Below the pieces are notes generated by a model. That model was not told where the DNA came from. It saw only the letters and a list, made by a program, of their open reading frames with translations, and did not search any database. From positions 4,216,001-4,280,000 of the forward strand of contig NZ_LT906479.1 of assembly GCF_900187015.1 (NCBI RefSeq): DNA of 64,000 nt. Reading direction: 5' to 3'. How positions within the stretch are numbered: the first letter of the stretch is position 1; each line of letters starts with the position of its first letter. The translations under genes were made by a program, and so were the position numbers. Source of the stretch: Serratia ficaria (lineage in GTDB: Bacteria; Pseudomonadota; Gammaproteobacteria; Enterobacterales; Enterobacteriaceae). This document shows positions 53,956 through 62,493 of the stretch, piece after piece.

Positions 53956-54630
53956 TCAGACGTACAGATAAATCGCCATGAAGTGGCAGACGCTGCCGCC
54001 GAGCACGAAGCCGTGCCAGATGGCGTGGCCGAAGCGGAAGCGTTTGGAGGCGTAGAAAATCACCCCCAGGGTATAAACCAACCCGCCAACCGCCAGCAGG
54101 GTGACGCCGCCGATGTCCAGCCGCGTCGCCAGCTGATAAATCACGATCAGCGACAGCCAGCCCATGGTCAGATAGGTCACCAGCGACAGCGCTTCAAAAC
54201 GGTGGGCAAAAGCCAGCTTGAACAACACCCCCAGCAGCGCCAATCCCCAGATTACCGCCATCAGGCCCTTGGCCAGCGGCGAGTTCAGCCCCACCAGCAA
54301 AAATGGCGTGTAAGTGCCGGCAATCAGTAGATAAATGGCGCAGTGGTCAAACTTTTTCAGCCAGTGCTTGGCTTTCTGATGCGGGATGGCGTGGTACAGC
54401 GTGGAAGCGAGATACAGCAGGATCATGCTGCCGCCGTACAGGCTGTAACTGGTGATGGCCGTCATATCGGCACCGGTGTCCACCGCCTGCACCAGCAGCA
54501 ATACCAGCCCGACGATGCCGAATACCAGCCCGATGCCGTGGCTGATGCTGTTGGCTATTTCCTCCGCCCACGGATAGGCTGCGGCGGCACTCTTTTCGCT
54601 CCCGGCTTTCACTACGCCCGTTTTTCCCAT
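53956..54630 (-). CDS. trhA: TrhA/hemolysin III family membrane protein (YqfA)
   Basis: 224 aa, seven TM helices. PAQR/HlyIII signatures: [62 protein letters not shown], and the C-terminal [21 protein letters not shown], including the conserved metal-site His residues. TrhA works in membrane energetics homeostasis in E. coli. ATG 54630 is preferred to the TTG at 54639. Same gene order (ygfZ, yqfA) as E. coli. Confidence 0.92.
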   Translation of the reverse strand: MGKTGVVKAGSEKSAAAAYPWAEEIANSISHGIGLVFGIVGLVLLLVQAVDTGADMTAITSYSLYGGSMILLYLASTLYHAIPHQKAKHWLKKFDHCAIYLLIAGTYTPFLLVGLNSPLAKGLMAVIWGLALLGVLFKLAFAHRFEALSLVTYLTMGWLSLIVIYQLATRLDIGGVTLLAVGGLVYTLGVIFYASKRFRFGHAIWHGFVLGGSVCHFMAIYLYV

Positions 54631-54704
54631 AAAACACAAACCCTCAAAACGCCCTGCATTGTTCGAAATTAACGCAAAACAGCTTAACTGAGAATAATTC
54701 CAGT

Positions 54705-54716
54705 GTACACGTGTAC
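54705..54716. promoter_or_regulatory. 12-bp perfect palindrome between trhA and HD-domain gene
   Basis: GTACACGTGTAC in the 183-bp divergent region, 75 bp from the trhA start and 98 bp from the HD gene start. A possible operator; no matching regulator is evident. Confidence 0.3.
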
Positions 54717-54813
54717 GCTAAAATAAAACTGTGAACGCGTGTAACCATCGAAATCCCCCGCCCACTGGTCTACAATCGTCAGGCTTCAACCCACCCACCA
54801 CGAGGTTTACACC

Positions 54814-55422
54814 ATGTCATCCGCTGTACCCGCGTTAGATTTCGGCTCCATGACCCAGGTCATTCAGTTCCTGATGGAAATCGACAAGTTGAAAAGCGTG
54901 CAACGCCGCACCAAGGTGCTGGGCACCCAGCGTCAGGAAAACTCCGCCGAGCACAGCTGGCACTTCGCCGTCGCCGCGCTCAGCCTGGCGCCCTATGCCG
55001 GTGAAGGCGTGGACATTCAGCGGGTGATCCAGATGGCGCTGCTGCACGACATCGTGGAAATCGACGCCGGCGACGTGCTGGTTTACGATCTGGCGGCCCG
55101 CGCGGCGATCCACGATCAGGAAGTGGCGGCGGCGCGGCGGCTGTTCGGCATGTTGCCGGACGCTCAACGCGAGTATTTCACCGCTTTATGGCAGGAATAT
55201 GAAGACGGCGAGAGCGCCGATGCGCGCTTTGCGCTGGTGCTGGACCGCACCATGCCGATGCTGATGAACCTGCACAATGAAGGCCAGAGCTGGGTAGAAA
55301 ACGGCATCAGCCTGGAGCAGGTGCTGTCGCGCAACACCCTGATCGCCGAGATCTATCCCGAACTGTGGCACCATCTGCTGCAGCACCTGCAGGATGCGCA
55401 GCGCAAAGGCTGGCTGAAGTAA
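54814..55422 (+). CDS. HD-domain phosphohydrolase (HDDC2/YfbR-like 5'-nucleotidase)
   Basis: 202 aa. The metal-binding HD motif is visible: His in NSAEHSWHFAVAAL, His-Asp in ALLHDIVEIDAGD and a distal Asp (FALVLDRTMPMLMNL). This matches the HD_3 family of deoxynucleoside-5'-monophosphatases. The promoter region is shared with trhA. CACCACGAGG precedes the start. Confidence 0.85.
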   Translation: MSSAVPALDFGSMTQVIQFLMEIDKLKSVQRRTKVLGTQRQENSAEHSWHFAVAALSLAPYAGEGVDIQRVIQMALLHDIVEIDAGDVLVYDLAARAAIHDQEVAAARRLFGMLPDAQREYFTALWQEYEDGESADARFALVLDRTMPMLMNLHNEGQSWVENGISLEQVLSRNTLIAEIYPELWHHLLQHLQDAQRKGWLK

Positions 55423-55430
55423 GCGCATCG

Positions 55431-55464
55431 GGCTGCAGCGCCGCGGCTGCAGCCTTCTTGCTTA
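55431..55464 (+). terminator. intrinsic terminator after HD-domain gene
   Basis: Stem GGCTGCAG (55431–55438) / CTGCAGCC (55447–55454) with an 8-nt loop, followed by TTCTTGCTT. It separates this gene from the convergent MFS gene. Confidence 0.6.
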
Positions 55465-56784
55465 CAACGGCTTATGCGCCGTTTCCCGCGCGGCCAGCAC
55501 CGCCCACAGCGTAATCAGCAGCGCCACCACCACGTAGGCCGAGATCGCCAGCGTGCTGTTATAGGACTTGAACAGCGACGCGATGATCAGCGGGGCGAAA
55601 CCGCCGCCCAGGATCCCCGCCAGCGTATAGGCCAGCGATGACCCGGCATAGCGCACCCGGGTCGGGAACTGCTCGGTGATAAACGCCGCCTGCGGGCCGT
55701 ACATCGCCGCGTGGATCAGCAGGCCGACCACCACCGCCGTGCAGATCAGCACCGGCTGCGTGCTGTCGAGCAGCACGAAGAAGACAAACGCCCACGCCAT
55801 CGCCGCCAGCGCCCCGCCGATGTATACCGGACGGCGGCCGAAGCGATCCGACAGCGCGCCGAACATCGGCACGGTAATGGCGTTGCCGATCGCCCCCAGC
55901 ATGGTGGCGGCCAGCGCCAGCGGGCGCGGCAGATTCAGTACGGTGGTGACGTAGGTCAGGGTAAATACCACCACCAGCGCATAGAGCACGTCGGAACCGA
56001 TGCGCGAGCCGCCGGCGATCAGCAGCGGGCGCATATGCTGGCTGAACACCTCGCGGATCGGCGCCTGGGTAACGTCTTTCGACGCCTCCAGCTGCAGAAA
56101 CGCCGGCGTCTCGCCCACCCCGCGGCGCAGCCACAGGCCGAAGATCACCAGCACCAGGCTGAGCAGGAACGGAATGCGCCAGCCCCACAGCTGGAAATCA
56201 TCCGCCGACATCGCCACCGTCACCAGCGTGATCAAACCGGTGCCTATCAGCGTGCCGCAGGAAGGCCCCACCTGCGCAAAGGAGGCGTTGCGCCCGCGCT
56301 GATGCGGTTTGCCGTGCTCCATCGACAGCAGCACCGCCCCCGCCCACTCGCCGCCCAGCGCGATGCCCTGGATAAAGCGCAGCGTCACCAGCAGCAGCGG
56401 GCTCCAGATGCCCCAGCTGGCGTAACCCGGCAGCAGCCCCATCAGCGCGGTGGTCACCCCCATTATCACCAGGGTGGTGACCAGCACGAAGCGCCGCCCC
56501 AGCACGTCGCCGAGGTGGCCGAACACGATGCCGCCGATCGGCCGGGAAACATAGCCGACCGCATAGGTGGAGAACGCCAGAATGGTGCCCACCAGCGGAT
56601 CGAACGACGGGAAGAACACGTGGTTGAAGATCAACGCCGCCATGATGTTGTAAACGGTGAAGTCATACCATTCCAGCGCGGTGCCGATCGAGCTGGCCGC
56701 CGCCAGTTTGCCGGTATTCGGCGGGTTGGCGGCCTGCGCTTTGGCCGACGAGGCCATTGGCGTTTCTGTGGTGGATGCGCTCAT
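55462..56784 (-). CDS. MFS transporter, metabolite:H+ symporter (MHS, ShiA/ProP-like) family
   Basis: 440 aa, 12 TM helices. Family marks: AAASSIGTALEWYDFTVYNIMAALIF, RPIGGIVFGHLGDVLGRR, FIQGIALGGEWAGAVLL, and FGALSDRFGRRPVYIGG. Last gene of the amidase operon; it overlaps the preceding gene by 4 nt. It probably imports the amide or acid handled by the operon enzymes. Confidence 0.88.
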   Translation of the reverse strand: MSASTTETPMASSAKAQAANPPNTGKLAAASSIGTALEWYDFTVYNIMAALIFNHVFFPSFDPLVGTILAFSTYAVGYVSRPIGGIVFGHLGDVLGRRFVLVTTLVIMGVTTALMGLLPGYASWGIWSPLLLVTLRFIQGIALGGEWAGAVLLSMEHGKPHQRGRNASFAQVGPSCGTLIGTGLITLVTVAMSADDFQLWGWRIPFLLSLVLVIFGLWLRRGVGETPAFLQLEASKDVTQAPIREVFSQHMRPLLIAGGSRIGSDVLYALVVVFTLTYVTTVLNLPRPLALAATMLGAIGNAITVPMFGALSDRFGRRPVYIGGALAAMAWAFVFFVLLDSTQPVLICTAVVVGLLIHAAMYGPQAAFITEQFPTRVRYAGSSLAYTLAGILGGGFAPLIIASLFKSYNSTLAISAYVVVALLITLWAVLAARETAHKPL

Positions 56785-57434
56785 GATGTCAGCTCCTGTA
56801 CGGTCAGTTGCCAGCCAAGGGCGTAATGCCAGGCGTCGCCGGCGGGGATTTTCAACGTGAGGCAGGCCTGCTCGGTCAGGCGCTGGCCGGCCTCGGCGCC
56901 GCTGCTTTCGATCAGCAGCATCGGCAGCAGCCGGCGGTTCTCGCGGGATTCTTTCGGCAGCGGCGAGCTGAGCTCGGCGTCCGGCGTCAACAGGCTGCTG
57001 CGCACAAAGCCGGGCTGTTCGGCCAACTGCGCGCCCAGCGCGGCGACGCTGGCGCGCAATGCCTCCGGCGCCGCCGGCGCCAGGGTGATGACGCCCAGAT
57101 GGCTGCCGCAGCCCTGGCCGGTTACGGCCTCAACCGCACACACCCGGCGCATCGGGTTGCGCATCTTGTCCAGGCTGGCCACCGACCACGGCGTCTGGTG
57201 TTGGAAAGCGGCGCGGTAGGCTGCGGTGGTGAAGCTGGCCAGCGATTCGGTTTTATACAGCCCCAGATATTTACGCCCGCCCTGCAGCGCCTGATAGCGA
57301 GTACCGGATAAAAAGCCGGGCACCCGCACCCGCTCTTCGACGTGCTCACGGTCGTACCACTGATTGAAATCCGCCTCGTCCTGCGCGGCGACATCTGTTG
57401 CGACAAACAGCATTCCGTTCGGGGAACCGGTCAT
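56781..57434 (-). CDS. alpha/beta-barrel (EthD/ABM-like) protein of unknown function
   Basis: 217 aa. The N-terminal half resembles dimeric alpha/beta-barrel proteins (MLFVATDVAAQDEADFNQWYDREHVEERVRVPGFLSGTRYQ): a short strand, DEADFNQWYDREHV helix and PGF loop are typical of EthD-like domains. A second, weaker repeat may occupy residues 110–215. The start has AGGAG upstream. Its place between amidase and transporter genes suggests a role in the same catabolic path. Confidence 0.6.
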   Translation of the reverse strand: MTGSPNGMLFVATDVAAQDEADFNQWYDREHVEERVRVPGFLSGTRYQALQGGRKYLGLYKTESLASFTTAAYRAAFQHQTPWSVASLDKMRNPMRRVCAVEAVTGQGCGSHLGVITLAPAAPEALRASVAALGAQLAEQPGFVRSSLLTPDAELSSPLPKESRENRRLLPMLLIESSGAEAGQRLTEQACLTLKIPAGDAWHYALGWQLTVQELTS

Positions 57435-57484
57435 GGGGACTCTCCTGTTAACTCAAGTAAGGCGGGCAACGCCCTGCCGTATCA

Positions 57485-58834
57485 TTACGCGCCGGCCAGG
57501 CAGCGTTCGGCAGCCAGCGCCCAGCCCAGCAACGCCTCGTCCCGCATCGGCAACCCGGCCAGCATCAGGCCGATCGGCGCCGCGCCCGGCCGTTGGCACG
57601 GCAGAGACAGCGCGCAGCCGTCGAGGAAGTTAATGATTGAAGGATTGCGCAGCGCCAGCGCGTTGCAGCGGAAATAGGCTTCTTCGCTCGCCTCCAGCTC
57701 GGCGACGGTCGGCGCAACAAGCGGCGCTGTCGGCATCAGCAGGGCGTCGAATCCCTGCACCGCCGCCGCCACCCGTTGCTGCCAATCGGCGCGCTGCTGT
57801 CGCAGCTGCTGCAGATCCTGTTCACCCAGCGGCTGGCCGCGGCGAATGCGCGACAACACGCGCGGATCGTAGTCATCGGCCCGCTCGGCAATCAGCGCCC
57901 GATGCCAGCGCCAGGACTCCAGCGCGGTGAAACCGCCGGCGGCGTTGATCGCCGCCAGTTCGGCCAGCTCCGCCAAAGGGATCGGTTCAATCTGCGCGCC
58001 GGCCTGCGCCAGCCGCCGCAAAGCCTGCTGGAATGCCTCGGCGACCTGCGGCTGCAATTCATCCAGCACCAGCGTCTGCGGCACCGCAAAGCGCGCCTGT
58101 TCCAGCGTTTTCGGCTGCGGCCGCAGCGGGCCTCCGGCTATCAGCGCGTCCAGCGCAATGCAGTCGGCGACGCGGTGGGCGATCACGCCGATCGAATCCA
58201 GCGACGGCGACAGCGGCAGCAGGCCGCCGTCGTTGATGCGCCGGGCGGTGGGTTTGAAGCCGGTCAGCCCGCAGAAGGCGGCCGGGATGCGCACCGAACC
58301 GCCGGTATCGCTGCCGATGGCGCCCAAACACATGCCGTCGGCCACCGCCACCGCCGCGCCGGAGGACGAGCCGCCCGGAATGCGGCGCGCAGCGCGATCC
58401 CAGGGATTAGCCGGGGTGCCGTAATGCGGGTTGATGCCCAGCCCGGAATAGGCGAATTCGGTCATGCCGGTCTTGCCGATCACCACCGCTCCCGCTTGCA
58501 ACAGCCGTTCCACTATTGCCGCGTGGCGCTCCGCCTTCGGCGCGGCGGCCAATACCCGCGAGCCGGCGGCGGTGGTTTGCCCGGCGACGTCGAACAGGTC
58601 TTTGACCGACACCGGTACGCCGTCCAGCGCCGACAGCGGTTTGCCCTCGGCGCGCCGCCGATCGGCCGCCTGCGCCTGGCGCTGCGCCCACTCGCCATAA
58701 ACCTGAGTGAAAGCGCGCGCGCCTTCGCCCCGCTCATCGGCAATCTGCGCCAACGCGGCGGCCGTCAACTGCACCGCCGTCAGTTCACCCTTGGCCAGCG
58801 CGGCGGCGGCCTGCTCCAGCGTGAGTTTATTCAT
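57485..58834 (-). CDS. amidase-signature family amidase
   Basis: 449 aa. The Ser-cisSer-Lys triad is visible: Lys78 (GVPVSVKDLFD), cis-Ser156 (IPGGSSSGAAVAV) and nucleophile Ser180 (GSDTGGSVRIPAA), with the normal spacing. It hydrolyses an amide, hydantoinase-type product or similar in the cytoplasm. It overlaps the DUF2848 gene by 1 nt (TGATG). The exact substrate is not readable. Confidence 0.92.
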   Translation of the reverse strand: MNKLTLEQAAAALAKGELTAVQLTAAALAQIADERGEGARAFTQVYGEWAQRQAQAADRRRAEGKPLSALDGVPVSVKDLFDVAGQTTAAGSRVLAAAPKAERHAAIVERLLQAGAVVIGKTGMTEFAYSGLGINPHYGTPANPWDRAARRIPGGSSSGAAVAVADGMCLGAIGSDTGGSVRIPAAFCGLTGFKPTARRINDGGLLPLSPSLDSIGVIAHRVADCIALDALIAGGPLRPQPKTLEQARFAVPQTLVLDELQPQVAEAFQQALRRLAQAGAQIEPIPLAELAELAAINAAGGFTALESWRWHRALIAERADDYDPRVLSRIRRGQPLGEQDLQQLRQQRADWQQRVAAAVQGFDALLMPTAPLVAPTVAELEASEEAYFRCNALALRNPSIINFLDGCALSLPCQRPGAAPIGLMLAGLPMRDEALLGWALAAERCLAGA

Positions 58835-59547
58835 CAGGCCACCACCGGCAGCTCAATGCTGCGATAGCTGTGGCTGATGGCCCTTCCCAGCACTGCGTCC
58901 GCCAACTCCATGCGGAACTCCAGCGCCGGGCGAATGCCGCCGATCGCCGCCAGCGTGCCGCAGGTCATCGCCAGGCCATCGGGCGCCTGCGGCAGCGCCA
59001 GCCCGCATTCCGGCAGCTGCGAGCCGCCGAGATAACGCTCCAGCAGATCGCCGGGCGCACGCAGGCTGGCGAGAGTGCCTTGCTGATACAGCCGAAACTC
59101 GCCGTCTTCCTTGATCCACGAGCGCAGGACCAGCGAATCCCAATGATCCAGCACCTCGCACAGCGGCCAGGCGGCGCGCGCCACCGGCTTGACGCAGATC
59201 TGTTTCGACAGCGCCACGCTGTGGGCCTCCAGCTGGCGATCGGTATGATCCGACGCCAGCGAAACGAACAGCTCGCCGCCCTGAGTGAAGATAAAAGGTT
59301 CCGCTTCGCCGGAGGTGGCGCTGCCGATCACCTCAATGCAGTCGCTTTGGCTAAGCTGGTTGGCCGCCACGCGATAGAACAGCGGAATTGCACTGGGCTG
59401 GGGCACGCCCAGCTCGGCCAGCTCCCTGATATGGTGCAAGATCGCCTCGCGATCGCGCCCGGTCCAGCCGGCGATCACCAGCTGGTCGATCTCGACATTC
59501 AGCGCCGCAGCGCCGCGGGATCCGGGTAAAGTAAAGGTCAGTCTCAT
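58834..59547 (-). CDS. DUF2848 family protein (FAH-like fold)
   Basis: 237 aa. Matches what I recall of DUF2848: an N-terminal RLTFTLPG strand, IDQLVIAGWTGRDREAILHHIRELAELGVP, and YRVAANQLSQSDCIEVIG; the fold is thought related to fumarylacetoacetate hydrolase. It is the first gene of the operon and commonly neighbours amidases. It may hydrolyse or decarboxylate a keto acid released downstream of the amidase. Confidence 0.72.
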   Translation of the reverse strand: MRLTFTLPGSRGAAALNVEIDQLVIAGWTGRDREAILHHIRELAELGVPQPSAIPLFYRVAANQLSQSDCIEVIGSATSGEAEPFIFTQGGELFVSLASDHTDRQLEAHSVALSKQICVKPVARAAWPLCEVLDHWDSLVLRSWIKEDGEFRLYQQGTLASLRAPGDLLERYLGGSQLPECGLALPQAPDGLAMTCGTLAAIGGIRPALEFRMELADAVLGRAISHSYRSIELPVVA

Positions 59548-59576
59548 GGCCGTATCGCCTCTTTGGTTAAAATACT

Positions 59577-59588
59577 GTGAAATTTCAC
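59577..59588. promoter_or_regulatory. candidate GntR operator in the divergent promoter
   Basis: GTGAAATTTCAC, a 12-bp perfect palindrome, between the DUF2848 gene (minus) and the GntR gene (plus), 30 bp from the DUF2848 start. A good candidate for binding by the adjacent GntR regulator. Confidence 0.5.
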
Positions 59589-59673
59589 TATATCTTTAGT
59601 TACCAAATAAGCGATTTCCATGCCATGTTTTTGTGTACTATGTCTAAAAACTTTCTTCTTGCAGGAGCAGAAC

Positions 59674-60354
59674 GTGAAGACCGTTGACGCAGAGAGCCCA
59701 CAACTCCCGACGGCAGAGGAAGCCGGGCTGTCACTGAACGAACTGGCCTACCGCCGCTTCAAACAGGCGCTGGTGACGCTGAGCTACAAGCCGGGCGAAT
59801 ATCTCAATACCGCGCAGGTGATGGCGGAGCTGGAAATGGGCAGAACCCCGATCAATCAGGCGATCCACCGCCTGGCCAACGAAGGCCTGCTGCAGGTGAT
59901 CCCACGCAAGGGAGTGATGGTGGCGCCGCTGTCGATCGACGATGCGCTGGAGCTGATAGAGGTGCGGTTGGCCAACGAAATGCTGTGCATGCGGCTGGCG
60001 AGCAAGAAGATCACCGAGCGGCAAATCGCCGCCCTGAGCGCGCTCAATCAGCAAATAGAGGCCGCCAGCCTGCGGCGTGATCGGGTGCTGATGATGACGC
60101 TGGATCATGAATTCCATCAGGAGCTGGCGCAGATCGCCGGCAACAACATGCTGGCGGACATCCTGAGCGTGCTGCACGCCAGGGCGCAGCGCTTCTGGGC
60201 CAGCACGCTGTCGCGCGAAGGGCATATGCGGGAAGTGATCGAGGAGCACCGGGCGATCATCGCCGCGCTGGCCGCACAGGACAGCGACGCGGCGGCCGAT
60301 GCGGCGCAGGCGCATATCCTGTCGTTCCGCAGCGCCTTGCTGCACGAGGGTTAA
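59674..60354 (+). CDS. GntR-family regulator (FadR/FCD subfamily)
   Basis: 226 aa from GTG 59674, which has AGGAG six nt upstream; the longer ATG 59620 adds a Cys-rich, unlikely N-terminus. Winged helix: AYRRFKQALVTLSYKPGEYLNTAQVMAELEMGRTPINQAIHRLANEGLLQVIPRKG. The C-terminal FCD domain has the metal-ligand pattern DHEFHQEL … HARAQRFW … EEHRAIIAALAAQD. Divergent from the amidase operon, which it most likely controls. Confidence 0.88.
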   Translation: MKTVDAESPQLPTAEEAGLSLNELAYRRFKQALVTLSYKPGEYLNTAQVMAELEMGRTPINQAIHRLANEGLLQVIPRKGVMVAPLSIDDALELIEVRLANEMLCMRLASKKITERQIAALSALNQQIEAASLRRDRVLMMTLDHEFHQELAQIAGNNMLADILSVLHARAQRFWASTLSREGHMREVIEEHRAIIAALAAQDSDAAADAAQAHILSFRSALLHEG

Positions 60355-60375
60355 CATTTCAGGGGAATGTCAGAC

Positions 60376-60407
60376 ATAAAAAATCCGCCGACGCTGAGTC
60401 AGCGGAT
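60376..60407 (-). terminator. intrinsic terminator after brnTA
   Basis: ATCCGC (60402–60407 on the minus strand) pairs with GCGGAT (60383–60388), followed by TTTTTTATG. An alternative inner hairpin CGCTGA…TCAGCG exists. It lies 23 nt after the antitoxin stop. Confidence 0.6.
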
Positions 60408-60429
60408 GTTTACCCCGTGGCGCGGCCCT

Positions 60430-60747
60430 TCATTCTTCGCGTTCGTAATCTTTCAGCATCGCCTCACGCAGCAGGGCATTCAAACGTTTCTGATAGCCCT
60501 TGCCCGGCCTTTGCAGCCATGCCAAAACGTCCGCATCAATTCTGATCGTTTTTGACACTTTCACCGGTTTGTAAAACCGCCCCTGAACCGCCGCACTCCA
60601 CTTTTCATCGCCGAGCGATGGCGCATCAGCATGGTCAATCTCCACGTCCGGCAGAGAGCTCAGGGAAGCTATCTGCGCTTTTTGTTCTTCCGACAGCGGT
60701 GGAAGCACGCTATGTTGCAGATTTCTGACTGAATTTTTGCGCTTCAT
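60430..60747 (-). CDS. brnA: BrnA-type antitoxin
   Basis: 105 aa. The C-terminal BrnA/CopG-like DNA-binding part is KPVKVSKTIRIDADVLAWLQRPGKGYQKRLNALLREAML. ATG 60747 (MKRKNSVRNL) has GGGAG upstream and overlaps the toxin gene by 38 nt. Pairs with the BrnT-like gene upstream. Confidence 0.85.
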   Translation of the reverse strand: MKRKNSVRNLQHSVLPPLSEEQKAQIASLSSLPDVEIDHADAPSLGDEKWSAAVQGRFYKPVKVSKTIRIDADVLAWLQRPGKGYQKRLNALLREAMLKDYEREE

Positions 60748-61033
60748 ATCTCCCTCTCTCTTTTGCATCGGCCTTACGCGCTGAAATGATACGTACTATC
60801 TCGATGCTGTCACCGGCAGAATCAGTTTCGGAGAGGGTATGCGCGACCAACAGCAGCAAAGAACCGCCAACCATGCCGATAGTTTGCCAACGTTCTTCCC
60901 CTCCTTCGATTCGTTCCAGCACCGCCAGGTGGTTCGGATCCGAAAAAACGTGTCGCGCCACTTCAAAACTGACGTGATGCTTCCTCAGGTTGTTTTGATT
61001 TTTATCTTGATTCCATTCAAAATAAACATACAT
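60710..61033 (-). CDS. brnT: BrnT-type ribonuclease toxin
   Basis: 107 aa. Matches BrnT: YFEWNQDKNQNNLRKHHVSFEVARHVFSDPNHL, then ERWQTIGMVGGSLLLLVAHT and EIVRIISARKADAKERGRYE. BrnT is a RelE-fold RNase neutralised by BrnA, which also autorepresses. ATG 61033 is chosen by homology; no good ribosome binding site is visible, and the region before it is AT-rich. Confidence 0.85.
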   Translation of the reverse strand: MYVYFEWNQDKNQNNLRKHHVSFEVARHVFSDPNHLAVLERIEGGEERWQTIGMVGGSLLLLVAHTLSETDSAGDSIEIVRIISARKADAKERGRYEAQKFSQKSAT

Positions 61034-61111
61034 TTTTGTAACTACAATTTGATTGTTATTTAAGCAAAGATACCCCCCCAACGCCGGCGATGTCAAAACA
61101 ATTGAGCCCCC

Positions 61112-61858
61112 TCAGCGCCCGCCGGCCGCGTCGATAAAACTGCCGGTCACGTAAGAGGCGGCGTCGGACAGCAGCCAGGCGATGATGTCCGCCACCTCCT
61201 GCGGTTGGCCGCCGCGCCGCATCGGCAGGCTGTCCTTCACGCGATCCACCCGGCCGGGTTCGCCGCCGCTGGCGTGCATCTCGGTATAGATTAACCCCGG
61301 CCGCACGGCGTTGACGCGAATGCCCTGCGCCGCCACCTCCAGCGCCAGGCCGGTGGTCAGCGTGTCGACCGCGCCCTTCGAGGCGGCGTAATCCACGTAC
61401 TCCCCCGGCGCGCCCAATCGGGAGGCGGCGGAGGAAACATTCACGATCGCGCCGCCCCGCCCGCCGTGGCGCTGCGCCATGCGCTTCACCGCCTCGCGGC
61501 AGCACAGGAAGTAACCGGTGACATTGGTGCTCAACACCTTATTAATGCGCTCGGCGGTCAGTTGTTCGATGTTTCCCTGTTGGAACAGGATGCCGGCGTT
61601 GTTGACCAGCGCGCAGAGCGTGCCCAACCCGGCGTCCAGCGCGCTGAACATCGCCATTACCTGCGCCTCGTCTGCGATATCCGCCTGCAGCGCCAGGGCT
61701 CTGCCGCCCAGGGATTCAATCTCCGCCACCACCTGGCGCGCGGCGGCGGCATCCTGCAAATAGTTAACGCCCACCGCATAGCCCTGCCGGGCCAGCAACA
61801 ATGCGGTCGCGCGGCCAATGCCCCGGCTGGCGCCGGTGACCAGTGCAATTTTCGTCAT
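61112..61858 (-). CDS. short-chain dehydrogenase/reductase
   Basis: 248 aa. Classical SDR: cofactor loop TGASRGIGRATALL, NNAGIL, catalytic Ser (IVNVSSAAS), Tyr-x3-Lys (YVDYAASKGA) and PG motif (RPGLIYTEM). Probably NADP(H)-dependent. It is divergent from the GNAT gene. Substrate unknown. Confidence 0.9.
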   Translation of the reverse strand: MTKIALVTGASRGIGRATALLLARQGYAVGVNYLQDAAAARQVVAEIESLGGRALALQADIADEAQVMAMFSALDAGLGTLCALVNNAGILFQQGNIEQLTAERINKVLSTNVTGYFLCCREAVKRMAQRHGGRGGAIVNVSSAASRLGAPGEYVDYAASKGAVDTLTTGLALEVAAQGIRVNAVRPGLIYTEMHASGGEPGRVDRVKDSLPMRRGGQPQEVADIIAWLLSDAASYVTGSFIDAAGGR

Positions 61859-61956
61859 GTTATTCCTTTCTCTGATTGGCGAAGCGACATCGGCGGCCGG
61901 CGCTCAAAAAAGCCGTGCCGGCCTGCTATATTATGGCCAGGAAAACCTGAGAGCGA

Positions 61957-62493
61957 ATGACTATGAGCGCCCCCGTTCTGCTGCAGCGGCAGCAGCTTGA
62001 TTTGCTGTGGCAGATCGACCGCAGCGAGATTATCGATACCCTGTATCGCCTGCAGGACGGCGAACTGCAGCCTTACGCCGACTATTACGACGTGCGCGGC
62101 TGGGATCCGCACGATAAGGACACCTACACCCCCATTCACGAAGCATGTTTCGACCGCGGCGGCGTCTTCTTCGCGCTGTTCGAAGGCGAGGAGATTGTGG
62201 CGGCGGCGGCTGTCGATACCGAACTGCGCGGCCCGGATCGGGATCTGCGCCAGCTGCTGTTCTTTTACGTCAGCGCCCGCCGGCGCGGCCAGGGGCTGGG
62301 GAAAACACTGTTTGGCCACTGCCTGCGGCAGGCCCGGCAGGACGGCGCCGCCGGGCTGTACGTTTCGTCCATTCCCAATAAGCGCACCGTGGATTTCTAT
62401 CTGGCGCAGGGCTGCCGGCTGTTGGCGGTTCCCGACGCCGAGCTGTTCGCCCGTGAGCCGGAGGATATCCATCTGGCCTGCTGTTGCCGCTAG
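61957..62493 (+). CDS. GNAT-family N-acetyltransferase
   Basis: 178 aa (176 if ATG 61963 is used). The acetyl-CoA pyrophosphate loop is VSARRRGQGLGKTLFGHCL, preceded by the beta strand LLFFYV and followed by GAAGLYVSSIPNKRTVDFYLAQGCRL. The acceptor is unknown. Confidence 0.85.
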   Translation: MTMSAPVLLQRQQLDLLWQIDRSEIIDTLYRLQDGELQPYADYYDVRGWDPHDKDTYTPIHEACFDRGGVFFALFEGEEIVAAAAVDTELRGPDRDLRQLLFFYVSARRRGQGLGKTLFGHCLRQARQDGAAGLYVSSIPNKRTVDFYLAQGCRLLAVPDAELFAREPEDIHLACCCR

